A DNA stretch of 50,728 bases from a bacterium (lineage in GTDB: Bacteria > Planctomycetota > Phycisphaerae > Phycisphaerales > UBA1924): assembly GCA_024743075.1 (NCBI GenBank), contig JANSXG010000002.1, forward strand, positions 1 to 50,728, read 5' to 3'. The notes below the pieces were generated by a model that had not been told where the DNA came from, did no database searches, and saw only the letters and a list, made by a program, of their open reading frames with translations. Shown here piece by piece: positions 38,672 to 47,905 of the stretch. Every line of letters starts with the position of its first letter. Position 1 is the first letter of the stretch. The position numbers were made by a program, and so were the translations under genes.

Positions 38672-39679
38672 TCAGATCCCCTCCGTCGGACCGGCGAGTC
38701 TCCGGCGCATCCCGCTGAGAAGCATGCCGATGAAGACCGGCGCGCCGATGAGCGCCGTCAGGATCCCGACCGGGATCCGCCCCGTGGCGATGACCGCATC
38801 CGACGACGCCGTCCAGATGGAAATGCACACCGAGGCCAGATCCGAAGCGATCACGAACCCGGCTCCGACCAGCGCCGACGCGAGCACCAACCGGCGATGC
38901 GTTGCTCCGACCAGCAGCCGTGCGATGTGCGGGCTCACCAATCCCACGAAGCCGATCGGCCCCGCCAGCAGAACCGTTCCGGCCGTCAGGACGCCGGCGA
39001 TCCCGAAGCACACCGCGCGAAGCCGGTCGGGGTTCACGCCGACCGATCGTGCCTCGTCATCGGGCAGGGTCGCGGCGTCCAGTTGTCGACCGAGCGCCAT
39101 TGCGACCAAGACGCCCAGAAGGGTCAGAAAGCCCATTCCGCCGAGCACCGGCCACGGCGTCTGTTCGCTCACTGTCCCAAGCATCCAACGACTGAAGCGG
39201 GCCAGACCGCGGTCGGGGAGGAACTGCTGCAACAGCATGGTCAGCGCCCCGAAGCATACGCTGATCATTACGCCGATCAGCAGGAGCGCGACCGGATCGA
39301 GGAGGCCGCGACGACGAGCGAGCGAGTAGACCAGCCCGAGCGCCGTAAAGGCGCCGACCATCGCCCCGACTGACTCAAGCCCCGTACCCGAGCCTCCGGC
39401 GACGATCACCGTGACCACGCCCAGTGATGCCCCGGAGGTCAGCCCGAGCACCCAGGGCGACGCGAGCGGGTTGCGAAGCGTCGCTTGAAGCAGCGTGCCG
39501 CTCGCGGCCAAAGCGGCGCCGATCACCGCGGCCGAGCACGCGGACAGCAGCCGGAGTTCTCGGATGACGCTGTCCGCCGGAACGCCGAACCCAAGCGGTC
39601 CGACCAGTACGCGCACAGCGAACAAAAGCGTCGCCCCGACACCCAGACACGCGATCACGATGGCGCTCCGACGATTCAT
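38672..39679 (-). CDS. ABC transporter permease (FecCD/BtuC family)
   Basis: 335 residues from the ATG at 39679; a longer frame from 39769 would overlap the binding-protein gene by 60 bases and has a polar leader. About ten hydrophobic spans are present, with family motifs ATLRNPLASPWVLGLTSGAS, GPIGFVGLVSPHIARLLVG and GRIPVGILTALIGAPVF. Inner-membrane transport channel of the B12/siderophore-type importer. Length matches BtuC (326-335). Confidence 0.93.
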   Translation of the reverse strand: MNRRSAIVIACLGVGATLLFAVRVLVGPLGFGVPADSVIRELRLLSACSAAVIGAALAASGTLLQATLRNPLASPWVLGLTSGASLGVVTVIVAGGSGTGLESVGAMVGAFTALGLVYSLARRRGLLDPVALLLIGVMISVCFGALTMLLQQFLPDRGLARFSRWMLGTVSEQTPWPVLGGMGFLTLLGVLVAMALGRQLDAATLPDDEARSVGVNPDRLRAVCFGIAGVLTAGTVLLAGPIGFVGLVSPHIARLLVGATHRRLVLASALVGAGFVIASDLASVCISIWTASSDAVIATGRIPVGILTALIGAPVFIGMLLSGMRRRLAGPTEGI

Positions 39680-39707
39680 CCGACGCTCAGGGTAGCCGAC
39701 GCCGCCG

Positions 39708-40580
39708 TCAGGAGTCCGGTGCCGGTCCCAGCCGCTGTGCTTCGGCCCGGATACGCTCGATGAAATCAAGCATCGCCGTCGAAGGGAGCATGCACTTCGG
39801 ATCGGTCACCACGATCACGCGCCCGCCGGCCACCGCCTCCATACCGATGGCCGATGCGGCGCCGAGCAGTTCCCCCACGGGTGCGTCCGGATTCTCACCG
39901 GGCGCGAGCACCACGATCGTGTCAGGAGCCAGAGCCGCGAACGACTCCGCGTCGAGGGTCAGGTACGCAGGACCGGAAACGGGAACCGGTTCGCCGCCGA
40001 GCGCACGGACGATCTCCCAGTGAAACGCCCCGGGTCCGATGACCGCCAGCGGCGCAGCCGAAGCCACGATCGCCGTCTTTCCGAGCGCGAGGTCGGGTTT
40101 CAGGGACTGTCTGAGTTGCTCGGCAAGTTTCGACCCTGCTTCGCCGGAGCCGCCCGCCAGAGAGTCGAGCACTTCGATCGAGGCGATCGAGTCGTCCAGC
40201 GTGAGCAGGGGGAGCTCATGAATCGTCCAACCCCGCTCGCCCGTGATGCTGTGCAGGCGCTTCGGTAAGCCGGCTTGCGTCTGCTGCGCGATGATGTGCG
40301 TCGGGCGGACGAGAAGCAGCGTCTCGTAATCGATACCCGACAGGTCGCCGACGGCTGGCACATCCTGATCCGTGAACCGGTCGAACTGCTGACGCCCGAC
40401 GATAAGTTCCGCGTGTCCGAGTCGGTGAAGCGTGTCCGCGAGCGCGGGTGAAAGCACGGCGAGCCGGACCTCGCCTTCCGACGTCGGCTCCGCTCGCTCC
40501 GCGCACCCGACGGAACACGCCAGACCCGTGAGCAGCACGCAAAACTTGCACAGTTCCAGCAGATTGTGAGCGAATCGCAT
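39708..40580 (-). CDS. Periplasmic metal-chelate/B12-type substrate-binding lipoprotein
   Basis: 290 residues from the ATG at 40580, which places the secretion signal at the N-terminus (NLLELCKFCVLLTGLACSVG); Cys near 23 or 28 may be lipid-modified. Features of the TroA/BtuF fold are VRLAVLSPALADTLHRLG, ELIVGRQQFD, DYETLLLVRPTHIIA, then a long helix and ESFAALAPDTIVVLAP in the second lobe. It delivers substrate to the permease encoded 28 bases downstream. No riboswitch (cobalamin type) was recognised in the short divergent upstream region, so the substrate is open. Confidence 0.87.
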   Translation of the reverse strand: MRFAHNLLELCKFCVLLTGLACSVGCAERAEPTSEGEVRLAVLSPALADTLHRLGHAELIVGRQQFDRFTDQDVPAVGDLSGIDYETLLLVRPTHIIAQQTQAGLPKRLHSITGERGWTIHELPLLTLDDSIASIEVLDSLAGGSGEAGSKLAEQLRQSLKPDLALGKTAIVASAAPLAVIGPGAFHWEIVRALGGEPVPVSGPAYLTLDAESFAALAPDTIVVLAPGENPDAPVGELLGAASAIGMEAVAGGRVIVVTDPKCMLPSTAMLDFIERIRAEAQRLGPAPDS

Positions 40581-40645
40581 ATCCGACGATGGTAGTCTCA
40601 CAGGGCGTGAAGGATCACGCGGGCTACGACAGGAGGTTCCAGGCA

Positions 40646-41551
40646 ATGAGTGTGTTCGCGAGATTATTCAGAAAGTCGGGCCGACCAAAGGGTTCGCGGC
40701 ACGCGCCACAGATCTCCGGCGTCGAGGTCGAGCCGAAACCGGTCAGGACGAACCAGAACAGCGATCTGGACGATCAGGCCGCCCGCCTCCGCGCCGCGGT
40801 TGCTTCGACGAAACCCGGTCAGGTCTCCGTGACCGCGTCCGCTCAGGAAGGCGCGTTCGGCCTCGATGACTCGGGCACCTGGGAGAGCGATTCGACGGCT
40901 GCCTCGGCGGTTGACGGCGATAGTCCTGGTCTCGCGCCGGACGCCGACGAGATTTCCGCCCCAAACCCCGCGCCGCTGGCGAACAAGGCCAAGGCCCCGC
41001 GCAACAAGCAGGAACTGATCGAAGAACTTCACCGGAACTACCGGGAAGTCCTCGGCCTCGTGCGAAAGCTCGACAATCACCTCGACGACGCCCGGGAGCG
41101 TTCAGAGACCATTGCCGAGGTGTCAAAGCGGTACGAGGAACTCGCACCAGCGATCCAACACCTGCCGCGCGAGATCCGTAACGCCGCCGAAACGATCAAC
41201 GCCGACCTTCGAAAAGCGGTGGGGGATGAGGGCAGCGCGACCCGTGAGTTGCTCGACCGCATCGAATCCGCGATCGTTCATGTCGGAACGGACATCGAGC
41301 GGTCCACCGACCAGCAGGGTCAACTGGTCCAAACCATGGCCGAGTTCCGAGAGAGCTTGCTGGACCTGTCCCGCTCATCGACCGCGGCATGCGAGGCCGT
41401 TCGCGACTTCGAACAGCGGGCGGTCGAGCGCGACAACGCCATGCTCGGCCAGATCCGCCAAACCCGCTTCTGGCTCATCGGCCTGACGGTCGGGGTCGGG
41501 GTCATCGGCGTCGCCGGTTTGATACTCGGCGTACTCGCGCTCAACAGCTGA
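40646..41551 (+). CDS. Coiled-coil protein with C-terminal membrane anchor
   Basis: 301 residues from the ATG at 40646, eight bases after AGGAGG. The first 125 residues are low-complexity and charged. Residues about 130-270 are almost entirely helical with heptads (KQELIEELHRNYREVLGLVR, DHLDD-like segments, RELLDRIESAIVHVGTDIER). A single transmembrane helix (FWLIGLTVGVGVIGVAGLIL) ends the protein, so it is probably tail-anchored with the coiled-coil in the cytoplasm. No family recognised. Its 3' end overlaps the opposing BshC-like gene by 11 bases. Confidence 0.75.
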   Translation: MSVFARLFRKSGRPKGSRHAPQISGVEVEPKPVRTNQNSDLDDQAARLRAAVASTKPGQVSVTASAQEGAFGLDDSGTWESDSTAASAVDGDSPGLAPDADEISAPNPAPLANKAKAPRNKQELIEELHRNYREVLGLVRKLDNHLDDARERSETIAEVSKRYEELAPAIQHLPREIRNAAETINADLRKAVGDEGSATRELLDRIESAIVHVGTDIERSTDQQGQLVQTMAEFRESLLDLSRSSTAACEAVRDFEQRAVERDNAMLGQIRQTRFWLIGLTVGVGVIGVAGLILGVLALNS

Positions 41552-42923
41552 TCCCGCCGACCCCCGCGACGATCCGCGATGCCAGATCGTCGAGCGCAGC
41601 AGGGGGGTACAGAAACGCTGGCCAGTCTCGACGCGATTCGAGTTCTCGCAGCTCCGTCCCGCGCTCGGCTTGGCGTGCGCGGCCCTCAAGTTCGTCGAGA
41701 TCTCTGGCGTGCATGTCCCGCCACGATGCGAGCCAGCGGTGCATCTCGAAGTATTGATCCCGCCGCTCGTCGCTCGCGTAGGGCAACGCGGCGATCCGCT
41801 CGCAGTATCGATGCTTCGTTGCGGCCGCGTCCGTATCTCCCGAAAGTCCCGGGTTGTGTGCAGCGGCATGCGCGAGCCAAACGGCTGCATCACGCTGTGC
41901 TTCCGTGACCGAACGATCCGCCTCGACCGGGATCGGACGATAGACATCCGCGGTGATCGACACCGCAGGCGCAAGGCTCTCGCCCAGCCACTCTTCTATC
42001 CAGACGTCGGTGATCCGGTCGTACGTCGCGCCGCCCGTGCCGTGCACGAACAGATCGCAGAATTCCATGCGCAGGATCGCCGTCATCCCGAGCGCCCGGG
42101 GGGCGAGTCGGGTGCGATCGAAGAGCTGCTGCTCGACCATCTCGTGGTAAAGCGGACGACGCCCCATCTGCGCGTCGATCAGCCAGAACGGGATCTCCCA
42201 ACGGTGATCGCGGTTCTGTGCGAACAGCATCGAAACGCCGGCATCGGGAAACGCCCGCACCGCTCGGTTGTACGCGCGAACGCTGCCCTCCGGATCATCG
42301 ATGCAGCGTTCGAAGAACCGCCCGAACGCCTCCGTACGCGCGAGATCGGTCACCGTGAACTCGTCGACCCGGTGCCATTTGTGCAGCAACTCCCGGTTCG
42401 CTCGAGCGCTCTGGACGGCGAGTGACTCCGCGCCATCGGATCTGCCGAGCGCTTCGAGTGCCCGGCCCAGCGCGTTTCGATCCGAATCGATCACGCCGGA
42501 GTCTTGTGTCGGCGCGTGCAGCGATCCCGGATTCGCGGCGGGGCGAAGGCGTGCGACCGAGCCGGGTGATGGCCCGCCCAGGGTGATCTCGCTCCGTGAG
42601 ACGCGACCGCCTCGGTCTCTCACCGCGTGCAGCGTCAGAGGGTCCGCCGGGTCGTGGTCGACGACGACCGCCGCCGACGCTCCGTCGATCGCCGATGCCA
42701 CCGCGTCAGCCGCGATGTATTTGGACAGGATGCCGGGATGCCAGAATCCGGACTGATGCCCGGTCATGACGATCGGTCGATCCGTGGGGAGCCCGAGTTG
42801 TGCCCGGGCTCTACGCCGATCGTCCGGCACGCTCTCGAATCGGTCCCGCGCCAATCGCCCCCACGCGTCGAGCGCCGGCTCGGCGCGGACCGAGACCGGA
42901 CGCGCCAGACTCACCGGCAGCAA
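41541..42923 (-). CDS. BshC-like protein (possible cysteine-adding enzyme), uncertain
   Basis: 460 residues. VMTGHQSGFWHPGILSKYIA is similar to the nucleotide-binding start of BshC (VVTGQQxGLFGGPLYTxxK), and DHDPAD stands at the position of BshC's D-x-D/N-H-D loop. EFCDLFVHGTGGATYDRITD is a further conserved block I associate with planctomycete proteins of this group. BshC joins cysteine to glucosaminyl-malate in bacillithiol synthesis. bshA and bshB are not in the window and BshC is usually about 540 residues, so assignment to bacillithiol is not secure. Its start overlaps the glycosyltransferase end by 13 bases, so the two are coupled. Confidence 0.55.
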   Translation of the reverse strand: MLPVSLARPVSVRAEPALDAWGRLARDRFESVPDDRRRARAQLGLPTDRPIVMTGHQSGFWHPGILSKYIAADAVASAIDGASAAVVVDHDPADPLTLHAVRDRGGRVSRSEITLGGPSPGSVARLRPAANPGSLHAPTQDSGVIDSDRNALGRALEALGRSDGAESLAVQSARANRELLHKWHRVDEFTVTDLARTEAFGRFFERCIDDPEGSVRAYNRAVRAFPDAGVSMLFAQNRDHRWEIPFWLIDAQMGRRPLYHEMVEQQLFDRTRLAPRALGMTAILRMEFCDLFVHGTGGATYDRITDVWIEEWLGESLAPAVSITADVYRPIPVEADRSVTEAQRDAAVWLAHAAAHNPGLSGDTDAAATKHRYCERIAALPYASDERRDQYFEMHRWLASWRDMHARDLDELEGRARQAERGTELRELESRRDWPAFLYPPAALDDLASRIVAGVGGISC

Positions 42924-43672
42924 ACCCCGGCGATCAGATCCTGCAGCGCGTTCGAGGGCAGCGATGACTCGTGCCGGCGCAATTCGCGGTGCAACACGGT
43001 TCGGTAGTGCTCGTAGCGCACCGAGTCATCGTTCAGCGGTCCGCCGAAAGTTCGGTCGGGGTCGTTATAGATCAGCTTGACGGGGATCTCGCAGACGCGA
43101 TGACCCTTCGCGATCGACTGCACCCAGAACTGCATCGGGAACGCGTAGCCGTCTTCGTCGAAGACCATGTCGCGGACAGCGTCGACCCGGTACGCCTTGA
43201 AGCCGCAGAACGCGTCGGTGATCTGCAGCCCGCTCGGGCCGAGTCGATCGTTCAGTTCCGCGGTGATCTTCCTGTTGATGGCCGCACGGTTCGGCGGCGG
43301 GGCGTCGTCGGCAGCCACCGGCTCCAGGTAGCGGGATCCGCTGATGATGTCGCAGTCGTCCTTCTCGATCCGATCGAGAAACGTCGGGATGGCCTCTGGC
43401 TCGTGCTGTTCGTCGCAGTCCATAGTGACGACCCAGTCGTAGCCGTCCACCGCCGCCCAGCGAAACGCGTCCTGAAGCGAGCGACCGTAGCCACGGTTCG
43501 TGCTGTGCCGGATGACCTCCACGGGGAACGACGGAAGCATGCAGGGCGTGCTGTCGGTCGAACCATCGTCGATCACAAGCACATCGGAGTTCTGCTCCAG
43601 CACCCGTCCCATGACGCGGTTGATGTACTTCTCTTCGTTGTAGACGGGGATCGCGACAAGGACTTTGCGCAT
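42911..43672 (-). CDS. Family 2 glycosyltransferase (dolichyl/polyprenyl-phosphate type)
   Basis: 253 residues. GT-A motifs: VAIPVYNEEKYINRVM, VIDDGSTDSTP, STNRGYGRSLQDAF and TMDCDEQHEPEAIP (the metal-binding D-x-D region), with SGSRYLEP later. The similarity is to DPM1-like enzymes that transfer a sugar from a nucleotide donor to a polyprenyl phosphate. No C-terminal membrane spans, so it would act at the cytosolic face. It is coupled to the BshC-like gene downstream. Confidence 0.88.
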   Translation of the reverse strand: MRKVLVAIPVYNEEKYINRVMGRVLEQNSDVLVIDDGSTDSTPCMLPSFPVEVIRHSTNRGYGRSLQDAFRWAAVDGYDWVVTMDCDEQHEPEAIPTFLDRIEKDDCDIISGSRYLEPVAADDAPPPNRAAINRKITAELNDRLGPSGLQITDAFCGFKAYRVDAVRDMVFDEDGYAFPMQFWVQSIAKGHRVCEIPVKLIYNDPDRTFGGPLNDDSVRYEHYRTVLHRELRRHESSLPSNALQDLIAGVCCR

Positions 43673-43778
43673 ACTGAGGTGCCTCTCGATGGGTTCAGCA
43701 CCGGCGTTCTCGCCGGGCGGGCGTGCCGCAAGTCTAGGCCGGTCCTGCGCGTTCGGACCAGATCGCCGTCGCCCGCGA

Positions 43779-46736
43779 TTATCGGCCGGGTGCGTTGAGC
43801 GGCGTGGTGATCTGGCCAGCCTGCTCGATCCGCCAGCGACCGGTCACCAGGTCCAGAATCACGCGTTCGGCGGGAATATGCCGGCCGGTCTCGGCGTCGA
43901 AGAAGGTGACGCGATTGCCATCGAGCGCTGAGGCGATGATCCGCTCGGTGAGGCGGCTGTAGGTCAGCCGATCGGCGACGACCTGACTCTCGCCGTGCGT
44001 GGCGAGCACCGCGCCTTCGGCGTCGACGCCGTCGAGCACGTACTGCTGCTCTGCGGATTCGGCGTCGCCCTCAACGAGCGTCGCCGTCAGCCGCTCGGTC
44101 TCGACGACCGTGAGGACATCGGTCCCAAGGTGACGGTGACGCATCTTGACATCGCGGCTCATCAGTACTCGTCCCTCGTCCTGCAGCGCATCGAGCGAGC
44201 CGCTCCAGTCGAACACCGTCGTACCCCGTCCATCGGTCGGTAGTTCATCCCCGTCCGAGTCTGACGGACGCCGATCCTCGAACACGAGCCGCCCTGCACT
44301 CGGCACCAGAACGCGCCCGGTATCCCGCTGGACGATGATTTCGTCGCCGGTCAGCCGCGCCGCCGTTTCGAGCGACCGGTCCACGGCGCGCGGCCCGGCG
44401 GAATACTGACGCCCCTCCGCGATCGCTCGCCCCTCGACACCCGCCTCGAGCCGGATCGCGAGCACCACGTCGTTGGCCTGAGCGCTCTCGCTGATCGAGC
44501 GGCGCGACTGTTCGTCCATCAGGTCCGAAACGAGCGTCAACGCGAGACGCTCGCCCTCGATCGAGTACTCCGATCCGTTCATCGCTGTTGCGCTCGCCGT
44601 CACCCCGCCGACGAACTCGGCGCTGCCCACGCGGTCGTCGAACCGCATCGAGCGTTGCCAGCGGACGGAACCCGTGTCGTAGCCGCCGAATTCCGCGTTC
44701 TCGGCGGCGTAACTCAGGACGCCTCCACCGAACACCGTGAGCACCCTGGGCCCACGGTCGAAACGGATCGACTCACCGGTGATGCTGAAGCCCTCGGTAA
44801 AGTCTCCGGTGGCACTGGCGCCCTCCCCGGACGCATCGGCGTACAGCCCAGCGGTCGCGGGATAGCCGACCAACGTCAGCGTGCCGGTCTCCTCGGATGC
44901 GTGCATTGTGTGCGCCGCAAGGTCGATGCCTTCGCGGGTCAGCAGAGTGACATCGCCCGAAGCGTCGATGCTCTGTACACGCGTACGCCGGTCTTCGCCA
45001 GCCAGCAGCACGGCATCGATCGTCTCGCCCGCCAGACGGTCACCGTTCACGGTAGCCACGGCGTTGCCGCTGGCCGATGCACGGGTCGGCACGATCCGGT
45101 CACGCGCTGAGTCGCGATCCCGGACCGACGCGAAAAGCACATCGAGCTGACCCGCCCTGATGTCCGCTTCAACATCCCCGTCTCGGATCACCGCCGAAGC
45201 GCGATCGCGGACGCTCACGCGGTTCAGCGCATTCTTCGCCTCGCCGCGAGATACGCGGCTGCTGAAGTCGGCTCGAAGGAAGTCCCCCTTCACCGTCGCG
45301 CTGCCCGTCTGCGCTTCTATCTCGCCGGTTGCGGTCAGCCAGCGAACCAGCGGACGCGACGCCAAGCGAGACGCCTGAGACGACGTGTCCAGAACAACAT
45401 CCGCCCGCTGCGTCCACTCGATCGCGGTCCGTTCGTCTTCACCGGTAAGCCCCGCGAGAATCTCGACGCGCCCCGCACCGGGGAACGCCGCGATGCCCGC
45501 GTCCAGATCCACATCGACCGCGCCGGTGCGGACCGTGGCTTCGCCTGGGAAATCCAGTTCGACCCCAAGCGCCCCGCCGACACCGCGCACCGCGAGCCGA
45601 CGCGAGGTGAAACCCCAGGTCAGCGAGCCGCATCGCATCTCGGCACCGGATTCGTCGTCCCGGAGCAACACGGCGGGGCTGCTGGTTGCGCGGAACCGCG
45701 TCGCGAGATCGTCGGCGGCGAGCTGCGACGGCTCTTGGGCCAGCGGGACGATCTCGATTGAACCGGCATTCTCGAATCGGATCGGTCCGGTCTCATTATC
45801 CGCAGTCTCTTGCATCGGAGTCGCCGAGCTGTCGGGATCCGAAGCCGACGGCTTCGCATCGGACGCGATCCCGATGTCGAGCCGCGCGATCGCGCCGGGC
45901 GCGAGAGTCCGGTCGCGCAGTCGAACCCAGACCTCGGCCTCATCCGAAGCGATGGCCCGGGCATCCTGGGCGATGCGCACCGACTCCGAGAACGCGATGC
46001 GATACAGGTCGATCAGTGTGGGCTCGTCGCTCGTCTCGCGTCGGCCCCCTCGCGTGACGCGGTCCGTGTCGCTCTTTGGTTCGTCGCTGCCTCCAAGACG
46101 ATCGGGCCAGACCGTCGTGCCACGGTGCTCCTCGACCCGCAGATACTGAAGCCGGCGCTGCACCTCGCTGATCCGGGCCGTCAGCCCGCGACCTTCGAAT
46201 TCGATACCCGGCGCTTCAATCCGGACCACCTCAGGAGCGTTCAATTCGCCGAGCACGCTCTGGAAGAACAGCTCCTGCGTCGACAGCGTGCCCAGGACCT
46301 GCCCCGGCGCATCGGTCGAACCAGCTTCGCTCACGCGCACAACCACATCTCCGCTCAGGCTGCCCGACTCCGGCTCCCTGTCGCGCGATGGCCAGAGCAG
46401 GCGTCCCGCGATCGCGCGAACCTCGACAACCGAGTCGCCTGTGTAGAAAGTGGCGACCGGCGCGGTCAGCTCGTAGCGACCCTGCCCCACCGGGTCGAGC
46501 GTTTCCCACTCGAGCTCGTAGCGCAACTTCCCGGATTCCGGGTCGAAACTCTGGAAAACAGAACTGTTGACCGAGCCGAGGACACCTTCCGTCGGCCCCG
46601 GCTGGATGGCGGGGCCGTCGATTTCGGGTGTCGGTGCGGACTGGCCCGGTCCGCGCGTCAGCCCGTAAATGACCAAGCCCACAACGACCGCGAAGACCGC
46701 CGCCGCCAGCAGTTTTCCCCCGTTGCCTGCGCTCAT
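43779..46736 (-). CDS. Very large LptC/LptA-like LPS export protein
   Basis: 985 residues. A single N-terminal anchor (KLLAAAVFAVVVGLVIYGLT) precedes an LptC-like part (about 30-200): SVNSSVFQSFDPESGKLRYE, ELTAPVATFYTGDSVVEVRA, LSGDVVVRVSEAG. The rest consists of repeated beta-strand units with LptA/OstA pattern (AVATVNGDRLAGETIDAVLL, DVTLLTREGIDLAAHTMHAS, RVLMSRDVKMRHRHLGTDVL). LptC is normally about 190 residues and LptA 170; here both appear to be in one continuous beta-jellyroll bridge. Such a protein could span the periplasm to deliver LPS to the outer membrane (inference). kdsD lies 21 bases upstream in the same operon, as is usual for lpt genes. Confidence 0.72.
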   Translation of the reverse strand: MSAGNGGKLLAAAVFAVVVGLVIYGLTRGPGQSAPTPEIDGPAIQPGPTEGVLGSVNSSVFQSFDPESGKLRYELEWETLDPVGQGRYELTAPVATFYTGDSVVEVRAIAGRLLWPSRDREPESGSLSGDVVVRVSEAGSTDAPGQVLGTLSTQELFFQSVLGELNAPEVVRIEAPGIEFEGRGLTARISEVQRRLQYLRVEEHRGTTVWPDRLGGSDEPKSDTDRVTRGGRRETSDEPTLIDLYRIAFSESVRIAQDARAIASDEAEVWVRLRDRTLAPGAIARLDIGIASDAKPSASDPDSSATPMQETADNETGPIRFENAGSIEIVPLAQEPSQLAADDLATRFRATSSPAVLLRDDESGAEMRCGSLTWGFTSRRLAVRGVGGALGVELDFPGEATVRTGAVDVDLDAGIAAFPGAGRVEILAGLTGEDERTAIEWTQRADVVLDTSSQASRLASRPLVRWLTATGEIEAQTGSATVKGDFLRADFSSRVSRGEAKNALNRVSVRDRASAVIRDGDVEADIRAGQLDVLFASVRDRDSARDRIVPTRASASGNAVATVNGDRLAGETIDAVLLAGEDRRTRVQSIDASGDVTLLTREGIDLAAHTMHASEETGTLTLVGYPATAGLYADASGEGASATGDFTEGFSITGESIRFDRGPRVLTVFGGGVLSYAAENAEFGGYDTGSVRWQRSMRFDDRVGSAEFVGGVTASATAMNGSEYSIEGERLALTLVSDLMDEQSRRSISESAQANDVVLAIRLEAGVEGRAIAEGRQYSAGPRAVDRSLETAARLTGDEIIVQRDTGRVLVPSAGRLVFEDRRPSDSDGDELPTDGRGTTVFDWSGSLDALQDEGRVLMSRDVKMRHRHLGTDVLTVVETERLTATLVEGDAESAEQQYVLDGVDAEGAVLATHGESQVVADRLTYSRLTERIIASALDGNRVTFFDAETGRHIPAERVILDLVTGRWRIEQAGQITTPLNAPGR

Positions 46737-46757
46737 GACTGCCCCATCCGACGCATC

Positions 46758-47813
46758 TCAGTTCTGCACCACACGAAGCGCGATCAGGTCCTGAACATCC
46801 AGCAGTCCGACGGGGCCGCCGGCCTCGTCGACCACCGGGATCTCGTCCTGCCGGAACTCACGCACCATCCGCACTGCATCGCGAACCAGCGCGTCCGAAC
46901 GCAGCGTTCGCGGCGAACGCGTCATCACCTCGCCCATGGGCTTGGCCAGTTCGTCCGGCGTCCGCATCACAAGGCGACGCAAATCGCCATCAGTGAAGAT
47001 CCCCGAGACAGCCCCGTCCGCATCGGTCACCAGCAGCGCGCCGGGGCGGCGCCCCCCCGAGTCCGCCTCTCGAAGCGCGTCTGCTACCGTCGTCGTCTCG
47101 AGCACTACCGGCAGGTTCTCTCCCACGCGGAATCGGAGCACATCAAACACCGGCCGGAGCAGGCCGCCCAGCGAGCCGCCCGGGTGGCGCCGGGCGAAGT
47201 CATCCGCGGTGAACGCGCGTCGACGGGCGATCGTCAGCGCAAGCGCGTCGCCGAGCGCCAGCGTCGCCGTGGTCGAGCAGGTTGGGGCCAGCGCGAGATC
47301 GCTCGCCTCGGTGATCTTGCCGAGGTGCAGGGCAACGCTCGCCAGCCGCGCGAGCGTCCCGCCACCGTTGCCGCTTGTGCCGCCGGTGATCGAGATGATC
47401 GGGACGCCGTCCTGCTTTAACACGGAAGCCAGCGTCACCAGTTCCTCGGTCTCGCCGGAGAAACTCAACGCGAGCACGACATCGGCGGGCGAGATCCGCC
47501 CCAGATCGCCATGCATCGCCTCGGTCGGGTGAATGTCGTGCGACGGCACGCCCAGACTCGCCAGTGTCGCCGAGATCTTCCGGCCGATAAGTCCGGATTT
47601 TCCCACACCGGCCACGAGAATTGAGCCGCCGCCCTCAACACACTTGAGCATCAGGCCGATCGCCCGGTCGAGCTCGTCGGCCGAGATATGGTCCGACACC
47701 GAGCCAACCGCCTCGGATTCGGCCTTGAGCACGCCACGGAGAAACGCCAGATCCCCCGATCCGGCTTCGCTCGACGAGCCGGGTTGCGAAGATGTCGTAG
47801 AAGTCCCGCTCAT
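46758..47813 (-). CDS. kdsD: Arabinose-5-phosphate isomerase (KpsF/GutQ, SIS plus two CBS)
   Basis: 351 residues from the ATG at 47813; an ORF extension to 47891 is not supported. The SIS domain (about 55-200) has VAGVGKSGLIGRKISATLAS, HPTEAMHGDLGRI and ALSFSGETEELV, then APTCSTTATLALGDALA. FARRHPGGSLG ends the isomerase part, followed by two CBS domains (about 225-351). It converts ribulose 5-phosphate to arabinose 5-phosphate, the precursor of KDO in LPS. Cytosolic. Leading gene of an operon with the LptC-like gene; divergent from scpA. Confidence 0.94.
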   Translation of the reverse strand: MSGTSTTSSQPGSSSEAGSGDLAFLRGVLKAESEAVGSVSDHISADELDRAIGLMLKCVEGGGSILVAGVGKSGLIGRKISATLASLGVPSHDIHPTEAMHGDLGRISPADVVLALSFSGETEELVTLASVLKQDGVPIISITGGTSGNGGGTLARLASVALHLGKITEASDLALAPTCSTTATLALGDALALTIARRRAFTADDFARRHPGGSLGGLLRPVFDVLRFRVGENLPVVLETTTVADALREADSGGRRPGALLVTDADGAVSGIFTDGDLRRLVMRTPDELAKPMGEVMTRSPRTLRSDALVRDAVRMVREFRQDEIPVVDEAGGPVGLLDVQDLIALRVVQN

Positions 47814-47905
47814 AGCACACAGGGTACACTCATCGAAGCGGTCTCGACCGCCCCGGAGGTCAGACGAGATCCGGATCGACCCCTGTGCCATCGGAGGGCC
47901 ACCCC

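Noticed and set aside
45810-47420. 536-codon plus-strand frame
   Set aside because: Antisense to kdsD and the LptC-like gene; Arg/His-rich with no family features.
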